This document shows positions 36,640 through 46,783 of a DNA stretch of 64,000 nucleotides, piece by piece (position 1 is the first letter of the stretch; each line of letters begins with the position of its first letter). The notes beneath the pieces are model-generated. The model saw nothing but the letters and a program-made list of their open reading frames with translations, was not told the DNA's origin and did not search any database. The DNA lies in NCBI GenBank assembly GCA_020722005.1, contig DYLP01000003.1, forward strand, positions 37,655 to 101,654, read 5' to 3'. Source of the DNA: Melioribacter roseus. Lineage in GTDB: Bacteria > Bacteroidota > Ignavibacteria > Ignavibacteriales > Melioribacteraceae. The position numbers were made by a program, and so were the translations under genes.

Positions 36640-37398
36640 ATGAAAGTAGCTCTAGTACAATATTCACCAGAATGGGAAAACGTCGAAAAAAATATTGAAA
36701 AAATCGAATCACTCATTTCTGGCATAAATACAAATCCCGATCTGATCGTTTTTCCAGAAATGACGTTAACCGGTTTTACAATGAAACAAAAAGATTTCGG
36801 GGAAGATATAGACGGAAGTTCATTTAAGTATTTTATGGATTTATCGAACAGATTTAAGTCAGACGTAATCTGCGGAATAATAGAGAAAGAAGGAAAAAAT
36901 TATTACAATTCATCGATTCACTTCAGCAAAGGATTGATTGCCGCTGTATACAGAAAAATTCATCTCTTCAGTCATGCAAAAGAAAACAATTTTTATAGTT
37001 GCGGCAAAGAAATAGTAGTGACAAAAGTCAGTGAAATAAAGACAGGTCTAAGTATTTGTTACGATTTAAGATTCCCCGAGTTATACAGATTACTACGAAA
37101 GAAGGGCTCAGAAATTTGTATTGATATAGCTAATTGGCCTGTCGATAGAATAGAACATTGGCGAATTCTCTTAAGAGCCAGAGCCATTGAAAATCAATCT
37201 TATGTAATAGGAGTTAACCGTACGGGCAGTGATCCATTCTATAAATATAACGGCTTCTCGTCGGTTTATGACCCGATGGGGAATTTAATTACAGAACTAA
37301 AGGACGAAGAAAAAGTTATCATAGCAGATTTAGATATTGATTTTGTCCGGAAGACACGAGATAGATTCAGATTCGGCGATGATATCTGCTTAATTTGA
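36640..37398 (+). CDS. Carbon-nitrogen hydrolase, omega-amidase-like (nitrilase superfamily)
   Basis: A 252-residue nitrilase-superfamily amidase with the full catalytic triad: E40 in FPEMTLTGFT, K106 in YRKIHLFS and C140 in SICYDLRFPE. The ELYRLLRKKG and ANWPVDRIEHWRILLRARAIENQ segments resemble omega-amidase (YafV/Nit2), which hydrolyses alpha-ketoglutaramate. It is a single plus-strand gene, preceded by GAGGGG, and diverges from the SpmAB gene. It shares a bidirectional terminator with the P-II gene. Confidence 0.88.
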   Translation: MKVALVQYSPEWENVEKNIEKIESLISGINTNPDLIVFPEMTLTGFTMKQKDFGEDIDGSSFKYFMDLSNRFKSDVICGIIEKEGKNYYNSSIHFSKGLIAAVYRKIHLFSHAKENNFYSCGKEIVVTKVSEIKTGLSICYDLRFPELYRLLRKKGSEICIDIANWPVDRIEHWRILLRARAIENQSYVIGVNRTGSDPFYKYNGFSSVYDPMGNLITELKDEEKVIIADLDIDFVRKTRDRFRFGDDICLI

Positions 37399-37406
37399 TA
37401 AAAATA

Positions 37407-37429
37407 AGGCTGCCCTTGTCAGGCAGCCT
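37407..37429. terminator. Bidirectional hairpin between omega-amidase and P-II genes
   Basis: AGGCTGCC at 37407-37414 pairs with GGCAGCCT at 37422-37429 around a 7-nt loop. AAAATA precedes it, giving a T-containing tail on the minus strand. Confidence 0.8.
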
Positions 37430-37435
37430 GTGAAA

Positions 37436-38498
<1,063 letters not shown>

Positions 38499-38527
38499 TT
38501 TGTACCTCCATATAATAAATATTTGTT

Positions 38528-39853
38528 TTATTTAGAAACTTTTTCAAATTCAGGATAGCATTCCAGACCGTGTTCACCAACGTCGAGTCCTTCGAGTTCT
38601 TCTTCCGGTGAGACACGCAATCCGATTGTCTTTTGAATTAACTTGAAGAGAATGAATGCAGTTGTAAACGTCCATACAAAAGCAGAAATGATACCCAATA
38701 ACTGCACACCGACTACTGAGAACGAAAATCCGTTAATATCGAGTATGCCCGCCATTAAAGTTCCCCATGCACCACATACACCATGGACCGAAATTGCACC
38801 GACCGGATCATCAATTTTCAAAGTTCTTTCGATAAAAACTACACTCAAGACTACTATTACACCAGCAGATAAACCAATTATAACAGAACTCAGGGCACTA
38901 ACATTTGCGCAACCAGCAGTTATAGCAACCAATCCTGCAAGTGCGCCATTAAATGTCATCGTGGCTTCTGGTTTTTTAAAAATTAACCACGCAGTAATCA
39001 TTGCTGCTAAGGCACCTGCGGCGCCCGATAGATTTGTATTTACTGCAATTGAAGCGATATCCGTTGTTGCTGCAGTCGTACTACCAGGATTAAATCCAAA
39101 CCATCCAAACCATAATATAAATGTACCCAGAGCTGCAAGTGTGATATTATGACCGGGAATAGCCTTTGCCCTTCCATTTCTGTCGTATTTACCTATTCTC
39201 GGTCCAAGTATAATAGCTCCAGCCAGCGCTGACCAAGCACCAACGGAATGGACTACAGTAGAACCTGCAAAATCAATAAAGCCCAATTTTTCCAGCCAAC
39301 CTCCTCCATGGTATAGACCTCCCCATGCCCATGAACCAAAGATTGGATATATTATTAAAGAAATTATAGCTGAATAAATAAGATATGCGATAAATTTTGT
39401 TCTTTCTGCCATTGTACCAGAAACTATTGTTGCTGATGTAGCTGCAAAAACAACTTGAAACATCCAGAAAGCAAAAACCCAGTTATCAGAGTTTTTATAA
39501 TAATCTGAAAAGAAAAATCCAGATGTTCCAAACCATCCTGTTGGATTATCCCCGAACATAATGCCGAAACCAATAGCCCAGTAAACTAAAGAACCAATAC
39601 AGAAATCCAATAAATTTTTCATTAAAATGTTCACTGTATTTTTTGATCGGGTCAATCCCGCTTCAACCATAGCAAATCCTGCTTGCATAAAAAAAACAAG
39701 AAATGCCGCTACCAACGTCCAGAGATAATCTGCGTGTATCTGAACTTCGGCTATCTTTTTTGCATTGCTTTCCACAGTTGGACCTGAACTTTGTGCCATC
39801 AATAATACAGGCAAGGCAAAGAGAAGCAAGATTATTTTTTTGGAGTTTTTCAT
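38528..39853 (-). CDS. amtB: Ammonium transporter AmtB
   Basis: A 441-residue ammonium channel. It has a cleavable leader (MKNSKKIILLLFALPVLLMAQ), 11 hydrophobic segments, the selectivity-site Asp in FIDFAGSTVVHSVGA, the pore His in the same text and the second pore His in ISVHGVCGAWGTLMAG. The cytoplasmic tail ends ELEGLDVGEHGLECYPEF. The ATG at 39853 is chosen because AGGAGGGGTT lies directly upstream; the open frame begins 16 codons earlier. P-II follows two genes later, as expected for a gating partner. Confidence 0.96.
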   Translation of the reverse strand: MKNSKKIILLLFALPVLLMAQSSGPTVESNAKKIAEVQIHADYLWTLVAAFLVFFMQAGFAMVEAGLTRSKNTVNILMKNLLDFCIGSLVYWAIGFGIMFGDNPTGWFGTSGFFFSDYYKNSDNWVFAFWMFQVVFAATSATIVSGTMAERTKFIAYLIYSAIISLIIYPIFGSWAWGGLYHGGGWLEKLGFIDFAGSTVVHSVGAWSALAGAIILGPRIGKYDRNGRAKAIPGHNITLAALGTFILWFGWFGFNPGSTTAATTDIASIAVNTNLSGAAGALAAMITAWLIFKKPEATMTFNGALAGLVAITAGCANVSALSSVIIGLSAGVIVVLSVVFIERTLKIDDPVGAISVHGVCGAWGTLMAGILDINGFSFSVVGVQLLGIISAFVWTFTTAFILFKLIQKTIGLRVSPEEELEGLDVGEHGLECYPEFEKVSK

Positions 39854-40519
39854 AACCCCTCCTTGATTTGTTATTAATGAATTGGTTAATAAGTTTAACA
39901 AATAAGTAAATATTGCTATTTATTATTATTTATTAATATATATAATATGATTTGCCTAATATATTAATATGAGTATACAAATATAATTATTCTTTAACAA
40001 AAGTCAAGAATATTTCCTTATTTTTTAATATTAATAATTATATTTTACTTATTATCTAAGGTTTTTTATAAATTATGACATAATTTATAATAAACAATTC
40101 TATCCTGAAGCTGCCCTGTTTCATCCGGGAATATTTACCAGTACATTTTCATTGCTCTGAAATTCATTTCTGATTTTCTGAATAAATTAAAAATGATATC
40201 GTAGGCTGCAAAATATTCTGCTTAATCGAACTCGACTGTTATTTTAGAAGTTGTAGATGTAATTGCAATTGAAGAAAATATTTTTCTATAATTGTATCTA
40301 ACGAGGAAACCGTGTGATAGGTTATCAATTAAGCTCGGCAGGAATCTGTAGGAGAGGTCTCAAACCCCACTTTGCTCGATATTTTAAATAAGAATATCTG
40401 TAAACTCAACACCTGCTTAAAATCATTGTTAATTGAATAGATTTCGAAATGACATTTAAGACTAATCAAGCGTTGTAATAAAAAAAACATTTCTGGATAT
40501 CTGGTAACGAGTCTATCGT
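39854..40519. other. Long intergenic region upstream of amtB
   Basis: A 666-bp stretch without an intact gene. Bases 39900-40080 are very AT-rich and hold the amtB promoter. From about 40100 to 40430 one minus-strand frame has long readable pieces (for example PSLIDNLSHGFLVRYNYRKI before a stop) broken by stops; they match no family I recognise and could be a decayed gene or chance. No tRNA or structured RNA is seen. Confidence 0.5.
39978..40007 (-). promoter_or_regulatory. Bacteroidota-type promoter of amtB
   Basis: On the minus strand TTG (40007-40005), 19 nt, TATATTTG (39985-39978), then T. This is the same layout as before sprA. A leader of roughly 115-120 nt would follow before the amtB ATG. 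No sigma-54 site (TGGCAC-N5-TTGC) is seen. Confidence 0.6.
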
Positions 40520-43024
40520 TTAGTAGCCTCTACCTGAAAAAACACCATGAGAACGTGTAACTTTGATATCCCTGAATTCGGGAGCTTTCATTCTAAGTTC
40601 AAAACGGAATCCACGGTAGGTTCCTATCGGATTCCAGATAAGATTGAATTCCCAACAATGCAAATCCCTATAAATCGAAATTTGAGGAGCGGTGAATTCT
40701 TTGCGGTCAAAATCATAACTGCCTCTGACGATGAATCGCCACTTTTCTGTCAAACTGAAAGATAAGTTGACATTCAAATTAGAATATTTATTTACAACTG
40801 AAGGGGTTGTCTTGCTGAGATTATAACTGTAACCTAAAGTGAGTTCCCAGGGTATTGTGTAAACTGATTTTTTAAGTTCTCCCTCCTTAAGGTTCAGACT
40901 ATCGCTATCAGTACCATCATTCTTTTTACCATAAAATTTATCTGAACTTAAATTTGTGTTTACAGTAAAAGAAAAGCTTGTCAGACGAAAAAGACCCTTC
41001 CCTGCCGATACGAGAAATCTGTTAACTTTTGTGTTGCCTTCATAATCATAAAAAGTATAAGCCGACGAGCCATTAAAACTTAGGTATTGCCCAACTTGCG
41101 TTCGATATGAAAGTCGTAAATCCGATAATTTATATTCTTCGGAAGCAAAATTATAGCCAACAGATGCATCGATATTCAACAACTGAATTTTATCGTTAGT
41201 TGATTCTGAAGTATCCGATAAATCTTTTTGTATCTTCATTTCGAAAACATTGCCAATCGAAAGATTAATTGATTGTCTTTTGCCCGAGCCCGAACCACCG
41301 TAGACTTCATTGCTGAATTTATCGTATTTGACTATGTTTCCATTTGAATCTGTGTAATAATCGTAATAGCCCCATGTATCGTCTGAAAAGTCGGGCTGAT
41401 ACGTGTAGGATATCGATGGTCGCAGCGTATGCCTAAAAGCTTCGATTCCAAACATATTTGGTTGAAATATACCATACAATTTTGTTGACGCTGTTAAACT
41501 CATATCGAATGTTCTCACAAAATTGTATTCGTTAATATCTTTCGTAACAAGCGTATCTATTTCATATTCTGTGTTTGTAGCCGGGTCGTATTTCTTGATT
41601 TTTACATTTTCAATCTTGATCCTTTTGTTATACCATTTTTCATTGTAATTGATTGATGGCGAAACATTGAAATATCCAATTTTTGGGGAAGCATTAATTT
41701 GAAGTCGGTGCTGAAGACCTGCTCTTTTATCTGCTTTTTCGTTCACTGTACTCCTTTTATTCAGTAGACTCGCATTATACGACACGCCGATTTGTTCGTA
41801 CCATTTTTGCGTTCTCGGGTCTGAACTTTCACCTTTGAATGGATAGAACAAATTTTTTGAAAATGTTACAGATGGAAGCGATTCGTAGATATCGCCTGAT
41901 TGTAATTTTTGAGTACGGTTATAATTTATCGAAAGGCTTGCACCCGATTCGTCCCAGCGTTTTGTAAACGTTGCATTTGAAATTAAATTCTGTGATAATA
42001 TGTCGTTATAGTTTATGCTATTATTTTGCAAATAAGATGAAGAAGAAAATTGTAAGTTGGCGTTCAGTTGAGTAGTGGGACTAATATTCTGGCTGTGGGT
42101 CCACGATAATCTCCAGTCGTCTACATCGCTTCTCTTCGAAAGCGGGTCGGTCGATTCACCAATACTGATTTTTGAATAATCGGCATTAAATGAACCGTCA
42201 AAGGAATATCTTTTAGAATATCGAAAACGGCTATGAAGTCCATACCCACCTTTCGTATAATAATCGCCTGTTAAAGATAAATCCATATAATCGCTCATTG
42301 CCCAGAAATAACCGAAATTATTGAAATATTGTCCGCGTCTAATGTCCTGTCCGTATGTCGGTATAATCAACCCCGATTTCCTTCCCGCTTCAGAAGGGAA
42401 AATACCAAAAGGCAGAGGTAATGGAAAAGGCACTCCCGCAATATTCATGAAAATCCAGCGTGCAATAATTCTATCTTTTTGTATTACTTTCATTTGACTG
42501 GCTGTGAAATAGGTATGCGGTGTATCGAGTTCGCACGTGGTAAACATTCCATGTTCAATAAAATAGATATTCTTTTCGACCTTCTTTACTTTTTCGCCTT
42601 CGTATCTTGAATCACTTTCTCTGTTTTTTGCCATTGAAATAAATCCGCGCTGGGTTTTAAAGTTATATTTTAAAGAAGAGCCCTCGTATACTTCGAGTCC
42701 TTCTTTAAGTATTGGTGTATCTTTCCATTTCAGAATTGTAGTGTCGGATGTATCTTTAATACCGAAAGCTTCGAGATCATTAGTATTGTAATCGAGATTT
42801 ATCAAAGCGCTTTGAAGTTCTATATCTTTGTATCTAAGGTCAGCTTTTCCATAAAGATACATTTTTTTCGAAGAGATATTAAAGATAAGAGAATCCGTTG
42901 AGGATGCATAAACGACGTCGTCGATTTCACTACCTGCATTTTGAGCAATAGTATCCCTTTGCGTTTCTGTTTGAGCATGCAGTGTTGAAAGAAATAATTG
43001 AAAAATTAGAAGGAAATATTTCAT
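40520..43024 (-). CDS. lptD: LPS-assembly protein LptD (outer-membrane barrel)
   Basis: LptD inserts lipopolysaccharide into the outer membrane. The 834-residue protein has a signal peptide (MKYFLLIFQLFLSTLHAQ), an OstA-like jelly-roll region with MYLYGKADLRYKDIELQSALI and LPFGIFPSEAGRKSGLIIPTYG (the conserved plug/barrel junction), then about 550 residues of barrel strands. The ATG at 43024 is chosen because it begins the signal peptide; the open frame starts 20 codons upstream, inside the preceding gene. No lptE gene is adjacent. It is the last gene of the operon that begins with the small protein and T9SS plug. Confidence 0.9.
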   Translation of the reverse strand: MKYFLLIFQLFLSTLHAQTETQRDTIAQNAGSEIDDVVYASSTDSLIFNISSKKMYLYGKADLRYKDIELQSALINLDYNTNDLEAFGIKDTSDTTILKWKDTPILKEGLEVYEGSSLKYNFKTQRGFISMAKNRESDSRYEGEKVKKVEKNIYFIEHGMFTTCELDTPHTYFTASQMKVIQKDRIIARWIFMNIAGVPFPLPLPFGIFPSEAGRKSGLIIPTYGQDIRRGQYFNNFGYFWAMSDYMDLSLTGDYYTKGGYGLHSRFRYSKRYSFDGSFNADYSKISIGESTDPLSKRSDVDDWRLSWTHSQNISPTTQLNANLQFSSSSYLQNNSINYNDILSQNLISNATFTKRWDESGASLSINYNRTQKLQSGDIYESLPSVTFSKNLFYPFKGESSDPRTQKWYEQIGVSYNASLLNKRSTVNEKADKRAGLQHRLQINASPKIGYFNVSPSINYNEKWYNKRIKIENVKIKKYDPATNTEYEIDTLVTKDINEYNFVRTFDMSLTASTKLYGIFQPNMFGIEAFRHTLRPSISYTYQPDFSDDTWGYYDYYTDSNGNIVKYDKFSNEVYGGSGSGKRQSINLSIGNVFEMKIQKDLSDTSESTNDKIQLLNIDASVGYNFASEEYKLSDLRLSYRTQVGQYLSFNGSSAYTFYDYEGNTKVNRFLVSAGKGLFRLTSFSFTVNTNLSSDKFYGKKNDGTDSDSLNLKEGELKKSVYTIPWELTLGYSYNLSKTTPSVVNKYSNLNVNLSFSLTEKWRFIVRGSYDFDRKEFTAPQISIYRDLHCWEFNLIWNPIGTYRGFRFELRMKAPEFRDIKVTRSHGVFSGRGY

Positions 43025-43043
43025 TTCGTTTATCAAGTAAGTA

Positions 43044-44051
43044 TCAGATATTATTAAATCTTGCTCTTTTAATCGATTCTTCAATTTTATTAATAATTTG
43101 TTCAGCCACGCGCAATGCCTTTAAGCCATCGTAGCCTGTTACAGGAGGTACAGTATCATTTATAACAGATTCAGCGAACAATTTAAGTTCGTACTGCAGT
43201 GGATTAATATTTACAGTTTCGGGACGTTCAATAATAACAGTTCTTTTTTTATTTTCAATTCCAATTTGACCTATCGGGAAAGCACCAGGTTCAGGAATAA
43301 TTCCCGGGGGCATTAATCGTATAATTTCCGTTGAGCCTTCTATAAAATCTACTGAGAAATAGGTATCCTGCTGAAACATGCGCATCTTACGCATTCTCTT
43401 TTGAGAAATTCTGCTTGCTGTAACATTGGCAACAGCAAAATTTTCGAATTCAATTCTGGCATTGGCAATGTCGATATTATTCGATACGACAGAGATGCCA
43501 CTAGCCCGTATTTCTTTAATTTCACTTTTAATTAAACTCAGTATGATGTCGATATCATGAATCATCAGGTCGAGAATAACTGCAACGTCGGTGCCCCGTG
43601 GATTGAATTGAGCCAGACGGTCTGACTGAATGAACATCGGATTTAATTCGTATTTTTCGAGTGATACAAGCGCAGGATTAAAACGTTCGATATGCCCGAC
43701 TTGAAATTTGAGTTTCTTCTCGTCGGCAATTGCTACTAATTCTTCTGCTTCGGAAATACGCGCAGTTATCGGTTTTTCTACGAATACGTGTTTGCCGTAG
43801 CCGAAAGCTTTCTTTACCAATTCATAATGAGCACTTGTGGTTGCCACAATTACAGCCGCTTCCGATTCGTTCATTAATGCATCCATATCTCGATATTGTT
43901 TTACGCCGAACTCTTCAGATACATTTTTCGATTTTTCTGAATCCTTGTCGTAAACGCCGCACAATTCAACGTTATCGAGCTCTTTCAGTAATTTAACGTG
44001 AATTCTTCCGAGATGTCCTGTACCAATTACACCTATTTTTAGTTTATTCAT
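43044..44051 (-). CDS. Gfo/Idh/MocA family NAD(P)-dependent oxidoreductase
   Basis: A 335-residue dehydrogenase with N-terminal GVIGTGHLGRIHVKLL (dinucleotide loop, residues 8-23) and the family EKP motif (HVFVEKPITA). Sugar-nucleotide or amino-sugar oxidation is typical of the family. Its place between the T9SS plug gene (8-nt overlap) and lptD suggests a role in lipid A or surface-sugar synthesis, as for UDP-GlcNAc 3-dehydrogenase GnnA, but this is inference from context. Confidence 0.85.
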   Translation of the reverse strand: MNKLKIGVIGTGHLGRIHVKLLKELDNVELCGVYDKDSEKSKNVSEEFGVKQYRDMDALMNESEAAVIVATTSAHYELVKKAFGYGKHVFVEKPITARISEAEELVAIADEKKLKFQVGHIERFNPALVSLEKYELNPMFIQSDRLAQFNPRGTDVAVILDLMIHDIDIILSLIKSEIKEIRASGISVVSNNIDIANARIEFENFAVANVTASRISQKRMRKMRMFQQDTYFSVDFIEGSTEIIRLMPPGIIPEPGAFPIGQIGIENKKRTVIIERPETVNINPLQYELKLFAESVINDTVPPVTGYDGLKALRVAEQIINKIEESIKRARFNNI

Positions 44052-45264
44052 AACTCACCGAAATTATTTTATTATAACCAATTATTTTGTGATACGACCC
44101 GTAATCCGGACTTTTATAATAGATGAAAATATGATATTCATTTACCGTTTCCCAAAAATTTCCTTCGAGAGAATACCAGTCGGGCTGTGAAATATCGTAG
44201 GCTGTTACGTATTGATAATCGTAAATCCCGCGTTTTAATTCTACGGTTAAAAAGAGTAACCCGTTATCGTCGTACATTTCGTATTCAGGTAGAATACGCC
44301 AGTTGTTGAATGCACCCGTAAGATAAACGGGAGCTTTTATCTCTTCGGGGGGACGAATTCTAAATGTAACATCAAGATACTCTGCATAATCGCTTTTGTA
44401 ATTTGTAAGAATCGATCCCCCATTTAAATCTTTTTTCCTTTTATGAAAGAAATCGGAAGTTTCAACTCCTTCGTATTGTGCATAGACTTCTTTCCTGTTA
44501 TAAATATTATAATTCCTCAAATCCGTTTGACGGTACTCATTACCGGGACGAATATTCCTTGCGATAAATTTGAATTCGTTATTACCATTCCATTCAAAAA
44601 AGCACTCGTTATTTATATGTGACGGATCGATTATAATGGGATAGTCGATTTTCCTGTTTTCAATTATTTCAACTCCCAATATCTCCGATGCATAAAGCGT
44701 GTCGGGTATCCTGAATTCAGTATTAATCGATATAGTTCTGGCAAGCGATGGAATATCGGGTTCATCACCTTGAAAGCGCTCTTTGTGTAAAATTGTTTTC
44801 GGTTTTATTTCTGAATAGACCACATAAAAATTTCCCTCTGCATAAATAAACGATGGGTCGTGTGAATCCGTAATATAAAACTTCCACTTTCCGGAAAAAG
44901 GGAATGTAACGTTTTTATTCGGGAAAATTCCAGAGTAATGATATTGTGCTCCTTTAATGTGCAGTGGAAGTCTTTGAAAATTTAGATAATACTCAGTGTT
45001 ATACCTTTGATTCAAAAGGAATACATCTTCGTAAGGTTTCCAATCTTTATCGCAGAACCGGAAAACAATGTTTAAACTGGGAACGTCCTTCGCATTAATG
45101 TCGAATTCGATTGTAATAGTCTGACCTGGTTCGGCGTATGCATCGATTAATGGGAAAGAAGTTTCATCTCCGGTAGAATACACTTTCAAACTTTTTATCT
45201 CGAAATCGGCAGCATTTATTACTCTATAAAACAGAAGTAAAAATATCAGAAAATTTCTACACAT
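44044..45264 (-). CDS. Type IX secretion plug protein (DUF5103)
   Basis: A 406-residue protein with a signal peptide (about 1-18). It has the DUF5103 layout: SLKVYSTGDETSFPLIDA near the N-terminus, an FRFCDKDWKPYE block equivalent to the HCNADW text of Flavobacterium homologues, and a C-terminal YLTGAFNNWR, WYSLEGNFWETVNEYHIFIYYK and HKIIGYN ending. DUF5103 proteins plug the SprA pore on the periplasmic side in F. johnsoniae. sprA is encoded 13 kb away in this window. It overlaps the small upstream gene by 19 nt and the next gene by 8 nt. Confidence 0.85.
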   Translation of the reverse strand: MCRNFLIFLLLFYRVINAADFEIKSLKVYSTGDETSFPLIDAYAEPGQTITIEFDINAKDVPSLNIVFRFCDKDWKPYEDVFLLNQRYNTEYYLNFQRLPLHIKGAQYHYSGIFPNKNVTFPFSGKWKFYITDSHDPSFIYAEGNFYVVYSEIKPKTILHKERFQGDEPDIPSLARTISINTEFRIPDTLYASEILGVEIIENRKIDYPIIIDPSHINNECFFEWNGNNEFKFIARNIRPGNEYRQTDLRNYNIYNRKEVYAQYEGVETSDFFHKRKKDLNGGSILTNYKSDYAEYLDVTFRIRPPEEIKAPVYLTGAFNNWRILPEYEMYDDNGLLFLTVELKRGIYDYQYVTAYDISQPDWYSLEGNFWETVNEYHIFIYYKSPDYGSYHKIIGYNKIISVSYE

Positions 45265-45485
45265 TTTATCGAGTTGAATGGTATGAATATATTGAATGTT
45301 TTATCTTCTCTTTTGGCTTCGAGTAAAAGACCATCGTCAAAGGCGCCGACTAATTTTCCGGTCTTAAATACTATTTCGTAAAATGCCGGGAGTTCAGAAT
45401 CTTCCTTGCCGTATACTACTCCGTAATTTTCATTCATTGTAATGTTGAGAATTTTGCCTGTATAGTCAGACCAGTTAATTTTCAT
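45246..45485 (-). CDS. Small conserved-looking protein, possibly Sm-like
   Basis: A 79-residue protein, starting MKINWSDYTGKILNITMNEN. Its second half, GKLVGAFDDGLLLEAKRED followed by FIPFNSIKCVEIF, has the form of an Sm fold: a G-x-hydrophobic-x-x-F-D-D turn, a hydrophobic strand, a charged hairpin, then I-P-x-x-S-I-x-x-V. That resemblance is a pattern judgement and no family was identified. The ATG at 45485 is chosen over the longer frame, whose N-terminus has no coding character. It overlaps the T9SS plug gene by 19 nt and is the first gene of the operon. Confidence 0.6.
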   Translation of the reverse strand: MKINWSDYTGKILNITMNENYGVVYGKEDSELPAFYEIVFKTGKLVGAFDDGLLLEAKREDKTFNIFIPFNSIKCVEIF

Positions 45486-45784
45486 ATTAATTATTCCCAA
45501 ATATTTTTTACACGAAGTTAAAACTATATAAAAAAGCAAACTTTTACAATTAAATGGCAATTAACTGGATTCAATAAATCTTTATTATTGAGTATGATAT
45601 TTTGAGATAAATTTTAACTTATCTTGTAGGTCTGTTATAAAATCGATGTTACTTTTTATTTATCTATTTTTTGCAACAATGTAAAATAGTCTTATGCACG
45701 AGTTACAAATTACAGTTCATGATAACTGTTATACGAAATTAAGGTCGTCAGTTTTTAACTCACATTTATTTTCAGTTTGTAAAA
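45486..45784. other. Intergenic region between the DUF4097 gene and the plug operon
   Basis: About 300 bp with no gene. It contains a short inverted repeat ACAGTT-CATGAT-AACTGT near 45713-45730, which could be an operator, and must hold the promoter of the small-protein/plug/lptD operon; no convincing promoter match was found. Confidence 0.4.
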
Positions 45785-45804
45785 AATCCCGCCGAGGCGG
45801 GATT
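45785..45804 (-). terminator. Terminator after the DUF4097 gene
   Basis: AATCCCGCC (45785-45793), loop GA, GGCGGGATT (45796-45804), with a T-run on the minus strand (TTTTTTAC). It lies 37 nt past the stop codon. Confidence 0.88.
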
Positions 45805-45841
45805 CTTAATTAACGATAAAAATTCCTATTGCAAAACGATA

Positions 45842-46741
45842 TTACCTTTCTTTAACGGTAATATCTCCTCCAGATGTTGAAGCGTACAATTTATTACCCC
45901 CTTTATTAAACCGCGCTTCATACTTACCTCTTTTAACGGAGATTTCTTTAGCATTCGGATAGTTGCAGTCGATACTCCCCCCCCAACTTTCCAGGAGGAC
46001 ATCGGCATCGATGTTTGAAGGCAAATTAATAATTATATCACCACCAGATGTGGAAACATTAATGCCTTTTAATTTTCCGGTGTGGTCGACCCAAATATCT
46101 CCCCCCGAGGTTTCTGCATTGAGATAACCATCATGCGAGCTAATTCGAATATCGCCTCCTGAAGTTGATACTTCTACATTGCCGGAAACCGATTTAGCCG
46201 TTATATCACCTCCTGATGTTGAAGCGGAAACATTGCCATAATGGTTCTCGATTAAAATATCGCCACCTGAAGTTTCAGCTTTAAGCTCTCCTTTTGTTTT
46301 AAAAATTTTAATATCACCTCCTGAAGTTTCTACTCTTTTATTTCCGTTTACCGAAAAGATTTCAATATCCCCACCAGAAGTTTCAATATCTACTTTGAAA
46401 TCCGAAGGCGTTTTTACATCGACCAATATACCTCCGATGCTATTGAAGAAATCGAAAAACCCTTTTCGTTTTTTCTTTACTATCACTTTTATTCCATCTT
46501 CTGTCCTTTTGAGATCCACTTTAACTTTTGAAGCTGCTTTTTTACTCCCCTTTACCGTTACTTCAACTCTATTTTGATCCCAGGAGGAGACTTTTAGATC
46601 GCTGCCAGAGGCTTCAACATAAAGAAGTTCGCCGGCCGAAACATCGAAAGATTTCTCGGTTATTATAATTTGCGCGTTCAAGTAATTGGATGATAGGAAC
46701 AACATACATAAAATTACAAATGTTTTTGCAACCAGTCTCAT
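45842..46741 (-). CDS. Exported beta-solenoid protein, DUF4097 family
   Basis: A 299-residue protein with a signal peptide (about 1-23). After an N-terminal beta region (25-115) the motif TSGGDI occurs eight times. Six of the copies are followed by VETSGGDI or VSTSGGDI-type text at an 18-residue period (20 for the later one), which predicts a regular parallel beta-solenoid. DUF4097 proteins are widespread in Bacteroidota with no firm function; adhesion or scaffolding is suggested only by shape. A G8 run at 45977-45984 (C8 on the plus strand) encodes WGG in SWGGSID, near residue 253. It is a single gene with its own terminator. Confidence 0.83.
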   Translation of the reverse strand: MRLVAKTFVILCMLFLSSNYLNAQIIITEKSFDVSAGELLYVEASGSDLKVSSWDQNRVEVTVKGSKKAASKVKVDLKRTEDGIKVIVKKKRKGFFDFFNSIGGILVDVKTPSDFKVDIETSGGDIEIFSVNGNKRVETSGGDIKIFKTKGELKAETSGGDILIENHYGNVSASTSGGDITAKSVSGNVEVSTSGGDIRISSHDGYLNAETSGGDIWVDHTGKLKGINVSTSGGDIIINLPSNIDADVLLESWGGSIDCNYPNAKEISVKRGKYEARFNKGGNKLYASTSGGDITVKER

Positions 46742-46783
46742 TTTTTCATCTCCCTATTATTTTATATTTTTCGGAAGTATTTT

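Noticed and set aside
38528..39901. Longer 457-residue start for AmtB
   Set aside because: AGGAGGGGTT precedes the ATG at 39853, which begins a normal leader peptide.
39854..40519. RNase P RNA, tmRNA or 6S RNA in the long gap
   Set aside because: None of the conserved core sequences of these RNAs is visible; the region is AT-rich with only weak hairpins.
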